64,000 nucleotides of DNA from NCBI GenBank assembly GCA_016192135.1, contig JACPUR010000016.1:1-64000 (forward strand), read 5' to 3'. Source of the DNA: Candidatus Tectomicrobia bacterium (GTDB lineage Bacteria; UBA8248). The position numbers and the translations under genes were made by a program. The notes beneath the pieces are model-generated. The model saw only the letters and a program-made list of their open reading frames with translations. It was not told the origin of the DNA and searched no databases. Below, piece after piece: positions 1-8,442 of the stretch (its first letter is position 1; the number at the start of each line of letters is the position of its first letter).

Positions 1-1
1 C

Positions 2-223
2 CTGGACGCCACGCGCATGACCCGGAAGGACGTGGAGGTGGTGGTCCGCCAGGCCCTGGGAGTCTCCCCGCGGGAGTGCGTGGACTGGTTCCTGGAGCGG
101 GCGCCCCACGCGGTGGGACACTACCGCTTCATCGTCAACCACTGCCGGCTGGCCAAGCAGCTCGCCCAGGACCGGGGGGTGACGGCGGCGCACCTGGAGA
201 TGGCGGGGAGGATGATGGGGTGA
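2..223 (+). CDS. C-terminal fragment of an unrecognised protein (runs off the left edge)
   Basis: The frame is open from the first complete codon of the window to a TGA at 221-223, so this is the C-terminal part (about 73 residues) of a gene that starts outside. It is a helical, Arg/Lys/His-rich segment with alternating acidic and basic residues (VEVVVRQALGV, YRFIVNHCRLAKQLAQDRG, VTAAHLEMAGRMMG). The final helix, introduced by 'VTAAHLE', resembles the small C-terminal helical domain of AAA+ ATPases that accompany transposition or type II secretion (MuB/ExeA type), but this is only an impression. A degraded excisionase-like gene follows within 50 bp, which would suit a mobile-element context. 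Codon use looks like genuine high-GC coding sequence. Confidence 0.5.
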   Translation: MDATRMTRKDVEVVVRQALGVSPRECVDWFLERAPHAVGHYRFIVNHCRLAKQLAQDRGVTAAHLEMAGRMMG

Positions 224-266
224 AGCAGAACGAACTCTCAGAGTCCTGCCCTAGGTCCCATCGAAT

Positions 267-466
267 TTGGCAATAGGAAAACCGCATCAACTCGTAATTA
301 AGTCTGGGAATTTCCGGATCTCCCGGGTAACGATCTATCGACTGATGGGCCGGGGGCTCCCCTATCTCAAGGTGGGGGGCAGCGACGCGGTTTGCCTCGG
401 TGCGGGGGCATGGGATAGCTGGAGAAAAATAGCGAAGCCGACGGGGAGACGGAAACCATTCTGTAG
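267..466 (+). pseudogene. Excisionase/AlpA-like helix-turn-helix pseudogene with frameshifts
   Basis: Three consecutive pieces in different frames rebuild one small DNA-binding protein of the excisionase/HTH_17 type. Frame 1 gives an 'ISRVTIYRLMGRGLPYLKVGG' helix-turn-helix (from about 318 to 380), the next frame gives 'ATRF' directly after it, and the third frame gives 'LEKNSEADGETETIL' ending at TAG 464-466. In intact relatives these follow one another as recognition helix, GG-x-x-RF wing and 'W-L-E-K-N' tail. No single frame is open across the gene, so the product cannot be made. Such proteins direct excision of integrated elements; this one marks an old, dead mobile element next to the left-edge gene. 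The family assignment is from the motif pattern only. Confidence 0.6.
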
Positions 467-976
467 CGCGGGAACTTTAGGTACATGGGGTGCGAGTGGA
501 TCGGGCACGTGCCTGAGCCGAGGCCATTGAGCGGGATTTGGTGCCCGAAGTGCAGGGCTGTGAGAAACGTAAAACAGGGTCTAAATCCACCTGGTTGAAA
601 GTAGCTAGACTCCCACTTTTCTGCGAATGCTGCACGCGCAAAACCCATTAAAATCCGCCGTACCATCGAACATCGCCTGACCGCTTTGCCCCCCGCTTCG
701 CCCCTGCGGCCCCCGGGAGCGCTCTGGCGTCGCCAGCATCCATGGAGCAAAAACGGGGCTCCCGCGCCTGCGCCAGGCTCCCAATATCGTAAAGTCATAA
801 CAAACAACTCATTAACGAAAAATTAAGCCCGGATACGTCAAAATGTTGACAACGGATTTTTAGGGCCTCATATTATGTCATGCTTTTGACGAATTTTTGT
901 GGCCATCCTGTGAGAAGTCCCCAGGAAACCGGCCCAAATCCCCCTCTGGGAGGCGGGCACCTCTGAGGGTCCGCCC
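467..976. other. Non-coding gap with no recognisable gene
   Basis: No frame shows protein-like composition here; the open frames on either strand are short and rich in unlikely residue strings. The stretch 800-900 is AT-rich compared with its surroundings (for example TTAACGAAAAATTAAG near 812), as expected for a promoter region for the gene at 977, but I cannot place a convincing -35/-10 pair or a sigma-54 site. Confidence 0.4.
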
Positions 977-1978
977 ATGCGTTCTTCTTCATTGATCCCA
1001 AGACAGGCCCAAACGCGCGGCAGCCGAGAAACCGGAGGGGATCGATCCCCCTTGTGGGTTGTGCTCCTGGCCTGCGGACGCGTGGGGGCGGAGGGCGAGA
1101 CCCCCGCTCCTCGCGCGGGCGACCACCCTTCGTCCCTTCTGCTGCAGGTCCATTCGCTCTCCCTCCGTTACGCCGAGCCCGAGCGAATCCTCGTCGTCGC
1201 CGCCGACCCGCCGCGCGCCATCGCGGCGAAGCTGCTCTGGCAAATTCCCGAGAGCAACGTCATCAGCCAGCCCAAGGATCTCGACACCGCCCCCGCTCTC
1301 TCGCTCGCGCTCGCCCACATCCTGAAGCTCGAGCCGGACGCGTCGATCCTCGGAATCTCCTGCGGCCACATCTTTTTGCCGGAGTGCATGCTGTCCGACG
1401 TGGTTTCCGAGACCCTTCAGGCGCTGGACGATCTCCATCACGTCAGCGCGGTGGTGTTCGGCATCCCTCCGGACAAGCCGCGCAGCGACAGGGGCTGGCT
1501 GTTGCCGGACCCGGGCATGAACAAGGAATGCGCCGAGCCGTATCCGCGGAGGCTGGCCAGGTTCATCGAGCAGCCCCGTCACGACGTCGCGCAGAAGCTC
1601 TTTGGCAGCGGCGGCCTGTGGAACACCTTCCTCTTCGCCGGAAAAGCGAGAGCGCTTTGGTACCTGCTGGGCAAACGCATGTCGGACACCCTGTCGCTGG
1701 TGGCCCGGCACTTTGGACTGCTCAAGTCGGGCGACAAGGGAAATTCCCTTGCCGATCTTTACGACCGGATCCTGCCCGCGAGCTTCTGGTCGCAGATCAT
1801 GGCCAGGGAGCCAGCGGAGTTCCTTCTGGTCCCGCTTCCGGCCATCCGACAGGTTCGCCTTCGCCTCGGGCAAGCGGCGGGCACAAACCCGGAGAACGAG
1901 GCCACCACCCGGGCCCTTTCGTCATGGGACGAAGGCGCGGAAGAACGCGCAGGGGCTGGCCATAGGCCGGTTGCTTGA
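977..1978 (+). pseudogene. Degenerate mannose-1-phosphate guanylyltransferase-like protein
   Basis: The 333-residue frame follows the layout of the ManC/GMP family of sugar nucleotidyltransferases, which join a sugar phosphate to GTP. Family-like stretches are 'PERILVVAADPPRA', 'NVISQPKDLDTAPALSLAL' (usually 'QPxNRGTAP'), 'GLWNTFLFAGKARALWYLL' (usually 'G-x-W-N-x-F') and 'LYDRILPASFWSQIM'. The catalytic signature at the N-terminus, normally A-G-G-x-G-x-R-L, is replaced by 'LLACGRVGAEGE', and the 'PSDHF' metal/substrate site reads 'SCGHIF'. The protein is therefore unlikely to be active. It could be a decaying gene whose N-terminus has drifted or shifted frame, or a pseudoenzyme. A GAGG ribosome site precedes the ATG. 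Recognised from family knowledge; moderately sure. Confidence 0.5.
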
Positions 1979-2154
1979 CGGTGACCGGGAATCGGCCTGT
2001 AATGCTTCCTCTGAGCTGGGAAGGCGCGATTTCGCGCCCATGAGGCGACATCGATTCCGGCAGAGACGGGTCGCCAGGACCGTTCGACCGGCGGAAGGCT
2101 CCCTCGGTTCCTCTTCGCGGGTCAGCGTCGCCTGTCGCGCCTCCCATACAAGCG

Positions 2155-3036
2155 ATGACCGAACAATACGAGCTGGCGCCTCTGACCAATTTTGTCTGGG
2201 ACGGGACTCGCTTCGAGCTTCCGCGGATCGGCGCGATTCAACGCCTCGACCTCCCGATTCATCTGGAAAAATTCAAGAAAATCCTCTCCGAGGTCGAGAT
2301 TCAAAGGCTCAGCGCGTGCCCCTTTTGGCTCGTCTTCCGCCCATCGGCCGAGTCGAACCTCCAGCCGGCGGCCATCCTGTTCGTCTTCCAATTCCTGCTG
2401 TGGCTCGTCGTGCCGACGAGAACGCAAATCGAATTCCGTTTCATTTCAACCGATGGGGCCGACCCGACCCTCGCAAACCGCGCCTTCCGGATCCTCGATC
2501 AATTCCATTGGCTCGAGAAAATTGTGCAGGAGAGGGTCTCAACGGGCCATCTGGAGGAAATCCGGCGATACACCGACAACCTGCTGTGGATCGTCACTTC
2601 GAGTGAGCGCCTCTTGAACAGCCTCCAGTTGACGTACTCGGGCATCACCTCGCTCATGTGGCAGGCCCGGTTCATCTGCTTCAGCGCCACGATGGAAGGG
2701 CTGCTCACTTACAGCTCGGAGCCCGGAATCGCGAAAAGGCTGGCGGGATCATTCGCCTGCCTGGTGGACCGCGACCCCGAGCGAAGGCTGCGCCTGTACC
2801 ACGAGTTCAGGCGTCTGTATGACATCCGTTCCGATATCGCCCACGGGCGCGCGAATCATCTCAAGCAGCCGGAGAAGAACATCGAGGAGCTCATCGCATA
2901 CGAGAACCTCGTGCGGCTGCTGTGGAAATCCATCCTGGCCGAGCCGACCACCGCGCGGGAGCTGGAAAAAACCGACAACCACAGAAGAACGTTTATCCAA
3001 TCACTCATGGAGGGCTTTCACCCGCCCGAGAACTGA
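2155..3036 (+). CDS. ApeA-like HEPN domain protein
   Basis: A 293-residue soluble protein. The C-terminal half (about 165-270) has the helical layout of ApeA-type HEPN domains: a long helix 'RFICFSATMEGLLTY', then 'LYHEFRRLYDIRSDIAHGR' carrying the R-x4-H signature (Arg225, His230). HEPN domains with R-x4-6-H are often metal-independent RNases used in phage defence or toxin-antitoxin systems; in ApeA they act with a sensor part. The N-terminal half (1-160) is mixed alpha/beta with 'FQFLLWLVVPTRT' and has no motif I can name. No antitoxin or other defence gene is adjacent, so it may act alone or be a remnant of a defence island. The start has only a weak ribosome site. Confidence 0.65.
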   Translation: MTEQYELAPLTNFVWDGTRFELPRIGAIQRLDLPIHLEKFKKILSEVEIQRLSACPFWLVFRPSAESNLQPAAILFVFQFLLWLVVPTRTQIEFRFISTDGADPTLANRAFRILDQFHWLEKIVQERVSTGHLEEIRRYTDNLLWIVTSSERLLNSLQLTYSGITSLMWQARFICFSATMEGLLTYSSEPGIAKRLAGSFACLVDRDPERRLRLYHEFRRLYDIRSDIAHGRANHLKQPEKNIEELIAYENLVRLLWKSILAEPTTARELEKTDNHRRTFIQSLMEGFHPPEN

Positions 3037-3052
3037 CCCTCCTTCCGTCCCG

Positions 3053-4513
3053 TCAGTTGGATGCCGGCAAGGGGCTTCGCTCAGCCTCTTCCTTGGCGCC
3101 CTCAAGCCCGGTCGGATTGCCCTTCGGCGCGGGAAGCGGATCAAGGACGCGTCTGTAAACGCTTACTTCATCTTCAAGGCTGCGCAAGGCGACCGCGAGC
3201 TCGGCCACCTGTTTCCTGAGCAACTCGTTCTGCTGCGCGACCCCGGGGGGATCCCCGCCCCCCGCGCCTTGAGGCGCCACCTGACCCAAGGCCGCCCAGA
3301 GCGCCTCTCTCCTTGCCAGCTCCTTTCTCGCCGCCGCGAGCTCCCGCCGGATTTCTCGGAGCTGGCCCTTCAACCGGCCGTCGTTTTCTTGGGCTCTCCG
3401 GAATTCCTCCTGAAGCTTGGCCTTCTCCGAGCGATCCCGGGCCTGCACGGCTCTGAGCGCCTCGAGTTCCTCGAGATATTCCGCAAGCCTGACGCCTGCC
3501 TCTTCTCCTTTCTTGAGCAATTCCGCCACTTTCGCTCGATGTGCCCGCTCACGTTCGACGGCGGCCTTGTGATCGGCGGCTCCCCTCTCCAGGCGCTCCC
3601 GTAACGCGGCCCGCTCGCCGTCCGCCTGCCTGAGACGGGAGCGCAGCGACCCGTTTTCCTCCCGCAGGCTCTCCGACCGTGCGGCCTGGGCACGCAACTG
3701 CTTCCCCATCTCGGCGTTGGCGAGACGCAACTGCGCGACTTGGCTTTCGAGGGACGCTGAGATTTCCTTGAATTCCTTCGATTTCCTTTCTTGCTCCCGT
3801 TCGCCGGCAAGGGCACTCCTGTAGTCCTCCTCCAGTTTTCTCCAACGGCCCTGCAACGAGGCCAACGCATGGCTTGCCTGGGTGAGCCGGGCGTGCAGCG
3901 CCTCGTTCTCCTTGCGCAGCCTCTCCGACCGTGCGGCGTGGGTGCGCAGCTGCTTTCCCATCTCGGCATTGGCGAGACGCAATCTTGTGGTTTCCTGCCG
4001 CGAGGTGGAGGCCTCCGCCGTAAGCGCTTTCAGACGGTTCTGGATCTCCTCCGCCGATACATCACCCGCAGGCGCATGGGCTCGTGGGGTGGAAGGCGAT
4101 TTGTCCTCCCGGCGTTCCTTGTCTCCGCCGCCTTCAGCCGGCTGGGTTTCTCCTTTTCCCGGCCCACCCTGGGAATGATCCTTGGACCCGAGCGGGGCTC
4201 GCCCCCGCGTTTTGTCCAGCGTCCGGCTCAACCTCTGCAGTTCCTCGCTGCGCTTTTCGCCAAGAATGTGCACTTGCGCCTTCGCCTCGCTCAGCCTTTC
4301 ATACAGCGACTCGATGAGCTGGTCCTTCCGGCGGAGCTCCCCGGCCTGGATGACGACGGCTTGGCTTGCTTCCCAGAGATTCTTGAAGAGGTAGACGACT
4401 TCCATTCCGATGACGAGGGCCAACAAGGGGATGAGGATTCGCAGTCCCCTGTATAGCCACAGCAAATCTGAATTGTGCAGCCGTGCGATTGATCGGAACC
4501 GCAGGAATGCCAT
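3053..4513 (-). CDS. Membrane-anchored coiled-coil protein with internal duplication
   Basis: ATG at 4513 is preferred because AAGGA lies 8 nt upstream; the open frame continues further 5' without support. The product is about 486 residues. A single membrane segment near residues 21-43 (LRILIPLLALVIGMEVVYLF) is followed by a low-complexity Gly/Glu/Lys linker (about 100-160) and by long Glu/Arg/Ala/Leu-rich coiled coil to near residue 470. A unit beginning 'LRLANAEMGKQL' and ending 'LR-x-EN' occurs twice, about 85 residues apart, showing an internal duplication. The topology suggests a rod-like protein anchored in the inner membrane. No enzymatic motif is present and I do not recognise a named family. 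It converges on the HEPN gene, with 16 bp between the two stops. Confidence 0.7.
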   Translation of the reverse strand: MAFLRFRSIARLHNSDLLWLYRGLRILIPLLALVIGMEVVYLFKNLWEASQAVVIQAGELRRKDQLIESLYERLSEAKAQVHILGEKRSEELQRLSRTLDKTRGRAPLGSKDHSQGGPGKGETQPAEGGGDKERREDKSPSTPRAHAPAGDVSAEEIQNRLKALTAEASTSRQETTRLRLANAEMGKQLRTHAARSERLRKENEALHARLTQASHALASLQGRWRKLEEDYRSALAGEREQERKSKEFKEISASLESQVAQLRLANAEMGKQLRAQAARSESLREENGSLRSRLRQADGERAALRERLERGAADHKAAVERERAHRAKVAELLKKGEEAGVRLAEYLEELEALRAVQARDRSEKAKLQEEFRRAQENDGRLKGQLREIRRELAAARKELARREALWAALGQVAPQGAGGGDPPGVAQQNELLRKQVAELAVALRSLEDEVSVYRRVLDPLPAPKGNPTGLEGAKEEAERSPLPASN

Positions 4514-5503
4514 TGGGGTAATCCTTAGCGCAAGCTTGTCATTGCTTACTGATGAACGTCCCTGCACACAACGTACCCTGGAAGACAACGGGCCGCCTTC
4601 TCTTCTGACATTTCGGTGGACGTCCATGCGTCGTTGGCGGCGTTAACACCGCCAACGGACAATCTCGCAAATCATCTTCTCGGCTTTCCATAATCAGCAA
4701 GCTCCGGTTTCGCCTATCCCTCCATGAAGCAACTCTCCGCATCCCACGAATTGCAAGAATTCACGCCCGGCGGGCGCAGCCGCGCGGCTCCAGCCCCGCG
4801 CCCTGTAATGATTCGTGTAATGGTGACAACGCGTGCAACATTCCCTTTCCAAACCACCCTTTCCGCACGCCAGCGGCTGGATGCTGCCGGCACACCGTGT
4901 CCCGTGTTTTTCATCCGCTGCACAAGGGCATCCGAACGCCCGCATGGCATCCCAGGGGCAAAATCGCTGACAAAGAAAATACAATGCGCATTCCCGGAAC
5001 AGAAACACATATCAGAAAATCGAGCGAGATTGCAGGAAATTCCCGTCTGTCATTCGGCACGGGCCTTGGCCTCTAGTTTGCAAGGCCATCATCCGAGCCC
5101 GACGGGAACGGCTCCATCCGGCGGGAAAGACCCATTCCGGCCGGCATTGAGAATCAAAGGATGTCGCGTTCCACCGTTGACGGCGCGAGATTTCCGGCCT
5201 CCGCGGGCAGGCCGTTCTAAAGTGGAGATTCGCTCTTTCATTCCAATTGGAGCCCCGATCCCTGAAGGGAACGGCTCGGCGACCGCGAATCAAAGGCGCT
5301 TCCCGCTAGCCCGCTTCTTATTTTCCACTTGAACAAGGGATCCTTCGAAAGGTGCTCCTCTGCCCGACTCTCCGCCAGGAACAAATCGGTAAAATTATAA
5401 CGAGCCATTTGGCAAATCGCTTTACGCCTTTCCCGTCCGCTCTGCCCAGGGCTCATTTCGCCAAACCCTTGTCACCGAACGCATTAGGATTTCTCCGCGC
5501 GCC
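4514..5503. other. Long intergenic region, no supportable gene
   Basis: About 1 kb without a convincing gene. Several open frames exist on both strands, but none has a ribosome site with protein-like composition. A cysteine-rich minus-strand frame near 4700-5000 contains one C-x-x-C-H string but no cytochrome-like surroundings. Repeated words 'GGGAACGGCT' and 'GAATCAAAGG' occur near 5102-5160 and again near 5269-5295; they may be remnants of a duplication. The region ends in the sigma-54 promoter at 5504. Confidence 0.4.
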
Positions 5504-5519
5504 TGGCCTGACCTTTGCT
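5504..5519 (+). promoter_or_regulatory. Sigma-54 (-24/-12) promoter for the receiver/pseudo-peptidase pair
   Basis: TGGCCTG-ACCT-TTGCT matches the consensus TGGCACG-N4-TTGCW with the essential GG (5505-5506) and GC (5517-5518) exactly ten bases apart. Transcription would start near 5530, about 140 bp before the gene at 5673. The same arrangement recurs at 9924 and 15312, which makes chance less likely and ties the three transcription units into one regulon. Confidence 0.65.
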
Positions 5520-5672
5520 ATCGGAGAAATGCGGTTTCCCGGCAGGCAAGAAATCCGACGTGTCTTCCGGAGGGCATCGGGCACTCACGGGGGAGTCTGC
5601 AACCCCATTGGGCCGAATCGCGGCAGCCAAGTCGCGGAAAAAAATCGCGCCCTTCGGCGAGAAAGGAAGAAC

Positions 5673-6134
5673 ATGCGAGGCTATGCGGTCCACCGGTCAC
5701 GTACGATGAACATCTATGGCGAACCCATTCTCATCGCCTTGCAGGATTCCGCCATACGGGAATTCGTCTACGAATCCCTATGCCGTTTCGGATTGTGCAA
5801 CTGCACGGTCGTCGAGAATGAAATGGCCGCCTTCTCCTGCATTTGGGCGGGCATCGCCGAATCGCCCTGCGCTCCGTACACCATGGTCATCGGGGATGAT
5901 CCGCGGGCGGGAAACACCACCCTCGATCTGCCGCAGATTCTTCAATATCACCGGCTGTTCCGTAATATCGGGATCATCCTTCTGACCGACCACGAGCGAA
6001 AGCTAGGCTCACGGGATTATCGGATGCTCGTCGAATACCTTCCTGTAACCTTGACCTTTTCCCAGCTCGTCTCATCTGTGTATTCGGTGTGGCGGAAGTT
6101 GCAGCTATTCAGAGAAGGCGATTATGTCCATTAA
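5673..6134 (+). CDS. Small receiver-like protein
   Basis: ATG at 5673 has a clear AAGGA five bases upstream; a second in-frame ATG at 5706 is possible. The ~153-residue product has the alternating strand/helix layout of a response-regulator receiver: 'PILIALQDSAIREFVYESL' at the start, 'TMVIGDD' in the middle and 'IGIILLTDHE' near the end. The acidic pocket, phosphoryl-accepting Asp and Lys-Pro of true receivers are not clear ('VIGDD' and 'EYLPVTLTFSQL' take those places), so it may be a pseudo-receiver that binds partners without phosphorylation. It overlaps the next gene by 11 bp, implying translational coupling, and lies 3' of a sigma-54 promoter. Confidence 0.6.
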   Translation: MRGYAVHRSRTMNIYGEPILIALQDSAIREFVYESLCRFGLCNCTVVENEMAAFSCIWAGIAESPCAPYTMVIGDDPRAGNTTLDLPQILQYHRLFRNIGIILLTDHERKLGSRDYRMLVEYLPVTLTFSQLVSSVYSVWRKLQLFREGDYVH

Positions 6135-7365
6135 ACTCGATTCTCTCATTGCGGAAACGGGCACCAAGTTCCAAGTGTTTGTGCTTCCGCGCCACCTGAA
6201 GTCGTTCTCGTTGCCGGAGCTCATCCAGGTATCCGTCGCCCCCCAAGGCATCCGGCCGGGCCCCCGGGACGACCGGATGTATGTGTGCAACGCCGTCTCC
6301 AAGCGCCCCTACACCAAGGACTACCTTCCCCCGTTCCAGGGGCCGGTCCATCCCCCGGTGGGACCGGGGGAAGATGGCCATTTTAATCATCTTTCCGTTG
6401 ATTCGCCTGAATTCGTCTGCGCCGCCGCTTACGCATCGGCGCGCAGGACGCTGGACATTTGGGAAGATTATATGGGGCGCAACATCGCCTGGCCGTTCCG
6501 CTTGGAGTTTGAAATGCTCGAGATCATCCCGCTGGCTCGCATGCCGGGCGCGAGGATCGGATGGGGATTCTTGGAGTTCGGCTTCGCCGGAAGGAGCAGC
6601 GACGAATTGGATCTGTCGCACCCATACGCCCTGAATATGGAAGCAACCGCGCGGGGAATCGGCCGCGACATCTTCCTCTCGGAAGTCGGCATCCCGCTCC
6701 GCTCGCAGCTCACGCCCGAGCTCGTCGGCGTGGTGAAAACCACCGAGGATATCTCCGCCCTTCTGGCCGTGCTGCATTCCCACAAGATTTTGAATCATCT
6801 GCTCGATGCGACCTCGGGTGACCTCTTCTCCCCCGACGTCATCGGGCGAATCGGGGAATTGTCCGAGGTGCCCTTCTTCCGTCTCGCGCTGAATCAGGAA
6901 ACGATGTCCAGCGTGCCCACCAAACCCAGGTTCCACATGCCTCTCACGGGGGCCCTCGTGGAGCTACTGATCCAAGTGTTCAAATATGAATTGATATCAT
7001 TGCAGATCATCGACCCGGAGCTGTTCGGGCGGCTCGAGAAGCTCTCTTATCCGGATAAAACCGACTATATGGTCCAAACGGAGTTCGACATCGCTTACCT
7101 TCGCTATAAGCCTGAATTTAAGATCTGCTTTCAAAAGGCGCGCGATTATTTGGGCATGCTGATCGCCCGTGCCTGGCCGGGACTTTCGTGCGAGTCCCTC
7201 ACCTTCTTCGACGTCGGCTTGGCGCTTCTCTCGGCGGACCAATTCGTATCGGGCGGAAAGCACATTGCGACCTTGAGGCGATGCTTTTCACGGCGTGAAA
7301 TCGGCCTCCCAAAAGCCACGATCGCCCTTGAACCCGCCAACCTAGTCCCCTCTCCAAACGTGTGA
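6124..7365 (+). CDS. Metallopeptidase-like protein lacking the zinc-binding residues
   Basis: The 413-residue protein resembles a family of uncharacterised gluzincin-type metallopeptidases in layout: 'FNHLSVDSPEFVCAAAYASA' and 'DIWEDYMGRNIAWPF' near 88-125, 'GFLEFGF' near 148-154, then the helix that should hold H-E-x-x-H. Here that position reads R-G-I-G-R (177-181, after 'NMEATA'), and the downstream helix that should supply the glutamate ('H-E-S-A-A-D') reads V-K-T-T-E-D (204-209) followed by 'ISALLAVLH'. The fold-determining residues are kept while both histidines and the glutamates are lost, so it is probably a pseudoenzyme. It is coupled to the receiver-like gene. The alignment is from memory of the family and needs checking. 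Confidence 0.55.
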   Translation: MSIKLDSLIAETGTKFQVFVLPRHLKSFSLPELIQVSVAPQGIRPGPRDDRMYVCNAVSKRPYTKDYLPPFQGPVHPPVGPGEDGHFNHLSVDSPEFVCAAAYASARRTLDIWEDYMGRNIAWPFRLEFEMLEIIPLARMPGARIGWGFLEFGFAGRSSDELDLSHPYALNMEATARGIGRDIFLSEVGIPLRSQLTPELVGVVKTTEDISALLAVLHSHKILNHLLDATSGDLFSPDVIGRIGELSEVPFFRLALNQETMSSVPTKPRFHMPLTGALVELLIQVFKYELISLQIIDPELFGRLEKLSYPDKTDYMVQTEFDIAYLRYKPEFKICFQKARDYLGMLIARAWPGLSCESLTFFDVGLALLSADQFVSGGKHIATLRRCFSRREIGLPKATIALEPANLVPSPNV

Positions 7366-7474
7366 GCGGATTTTTGAGATTCCGGGCTCTCCGTCACTTC
7401 CAAAAATCAAAGCCCATCCAGGGGAGGGATTGCCGCAACCCGGCAAGGGCATATGACCAGGCATGCCAACCGTT

Positions 7475-7888
7475 CTACCCCCAGGTATCGATGATCTTTC
7501 CACGTGCAGGGAGTTTTGTGTCTGCGCGCAGGCTTTTCTCCGGCGGGCTCATCCCGGCCGACGGAACCGTCCCGAAGACCGGAAAATCTTCCCGAAAAGG
7601 CACTATCGTGATCACCTCGGGCTCGATGGGTTGTTGATATTCCGGCCATCGCTGCCTGCGGTTCCGCTTGTCCACGTCCACCACCTTGTCTCGCGTCCTT
7701 GTCGGATTTCCAACCCGAATGACATTCAGATTCCAATGCTGGCGTCGCCTGATATCCTCGCACCCAACGAGAGTGGGCCCGTTCTTTGAGTCTGCGCAGG
7801 AGCCTGCGCCGTTGGTGAACCTCCCAGCGGCGCGGCCGCCAATTCGGGCGCCACAATCACATCCGGCGCACCGTCGAGACCGCCCGCC
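7475..7888 (-). pseudogene. Possible frameshifted remnant of an unknown secreted protein
   Basis: A minus-strand frame open from 7888 to TGA at 7475 shows protein-like sequence ('GCEDIRRRQHWNLNVIRVG', 'NPTRTRDKVVDVDKRNRRQ', 'EPEVITIVPFREDFPVFGT') but has no start codon until an internal GTG at 7684. An overlapping frame upstream (7740-7880) also looks protein-like ('VIVAPELAAAPLGG'), suggesting that one gene has been split by a frameshift. I do not recognise the family. Confidence 0.3.
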
Positions 7889-7990
7889 TTACATGCTTGA
7901 CTCCGATCGCGCCTTCGCTCGTTCTAGCCCTCCTCCACCTTGATTTTGCATGCACCCGCCTCCGTGTTCCACAAAGGCCCCGCCGAGGCA

Positions 7991-8320
7991 TCATCCCGGC
8001 CCTGGTGCCAGTTGCCCTAGGAGAAGGTGAGCCAGTTCATGTCAGAGATAGCGGTCCGCCGCATAGGGATCGACATCCTTCGCGATCAGGATGATCCCCT
8101 CTTGCCGGAACGCGCATGCTTGAATTTGTCCGCCGGGATGCTGCACGGCGGTCCCCGCGTTCCGGCAGGCCCTGTCGACCTGGGCTTGGTGGGTGCGTAC
8201 GACGCGGATACCCTGAATTTCCCTGGCGTTATACGGCGGCGAGGCGGCGCATCCCGAAAGCAGAACGGTCAGGATCAACGCGGCTTGACGGACCCGCCGC
8301 GTGTTTATACGCTCGCGCAA
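7991..8320 (-). pseudogene. Lipoprotein with HELAH motif, interrupted by an in-frame TGA
   Basis: ATG at 8320 starts a signal peptide 'RRVRQAALILTVLLSGC' with a lipobox L-S-G-C, so the product would be an outer-membrane or periplasmic lipoprotein. The frame runs for 92 residues to TGA at 8042-8044, ending 'PYAADRYL'. Reading straight through the TGA gives H-E-L-A-H-L-L-L-G, a perfect zinc metallopeptidase H-E-x-x-H, then a second TGA at 7991-7993. Small lipoproteins that end in such an H-E-x-x-H segment are common, so a single CGA (Arg) to TGA change best explains the structure. If the short form is made it lacks the metal site. Two conserved cysteines (C-R-N-A-G and Q-A-C-A-F) remain. Confidence 0.6.
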
Positions 8321-8442
8321 CCCTGATCCCTCCGTTGACCCGGTGCGGTTTTAGGGTAGCCCTCGGTCGGGATTCACGGTCCCGGCTGAGGGCGCTGGTT
8401 CTCGTTTGTGCTCCTCGCATGCAGCGGACCATTCGTCTTGAT

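Noticed and set aside
4694-5008. Cys-rich minus-strand frame with a C-x-x-C-H (C-T-R-C-H) heme-like motif
   Set aside because: One CxxCH without signal peptide, axial ligand region or ribosome site; overlapping frames are equally open. Chance occurrence is likely.
8042-8044. TGA as a selenocysteine codon before HELAH
   Set aside because: Sec next to a zinc H-E-x-x-H motif is not a known arrangement, no bacterial SECIS-like hairpin was evident downstream, and CGA to TGA explains it more simply.
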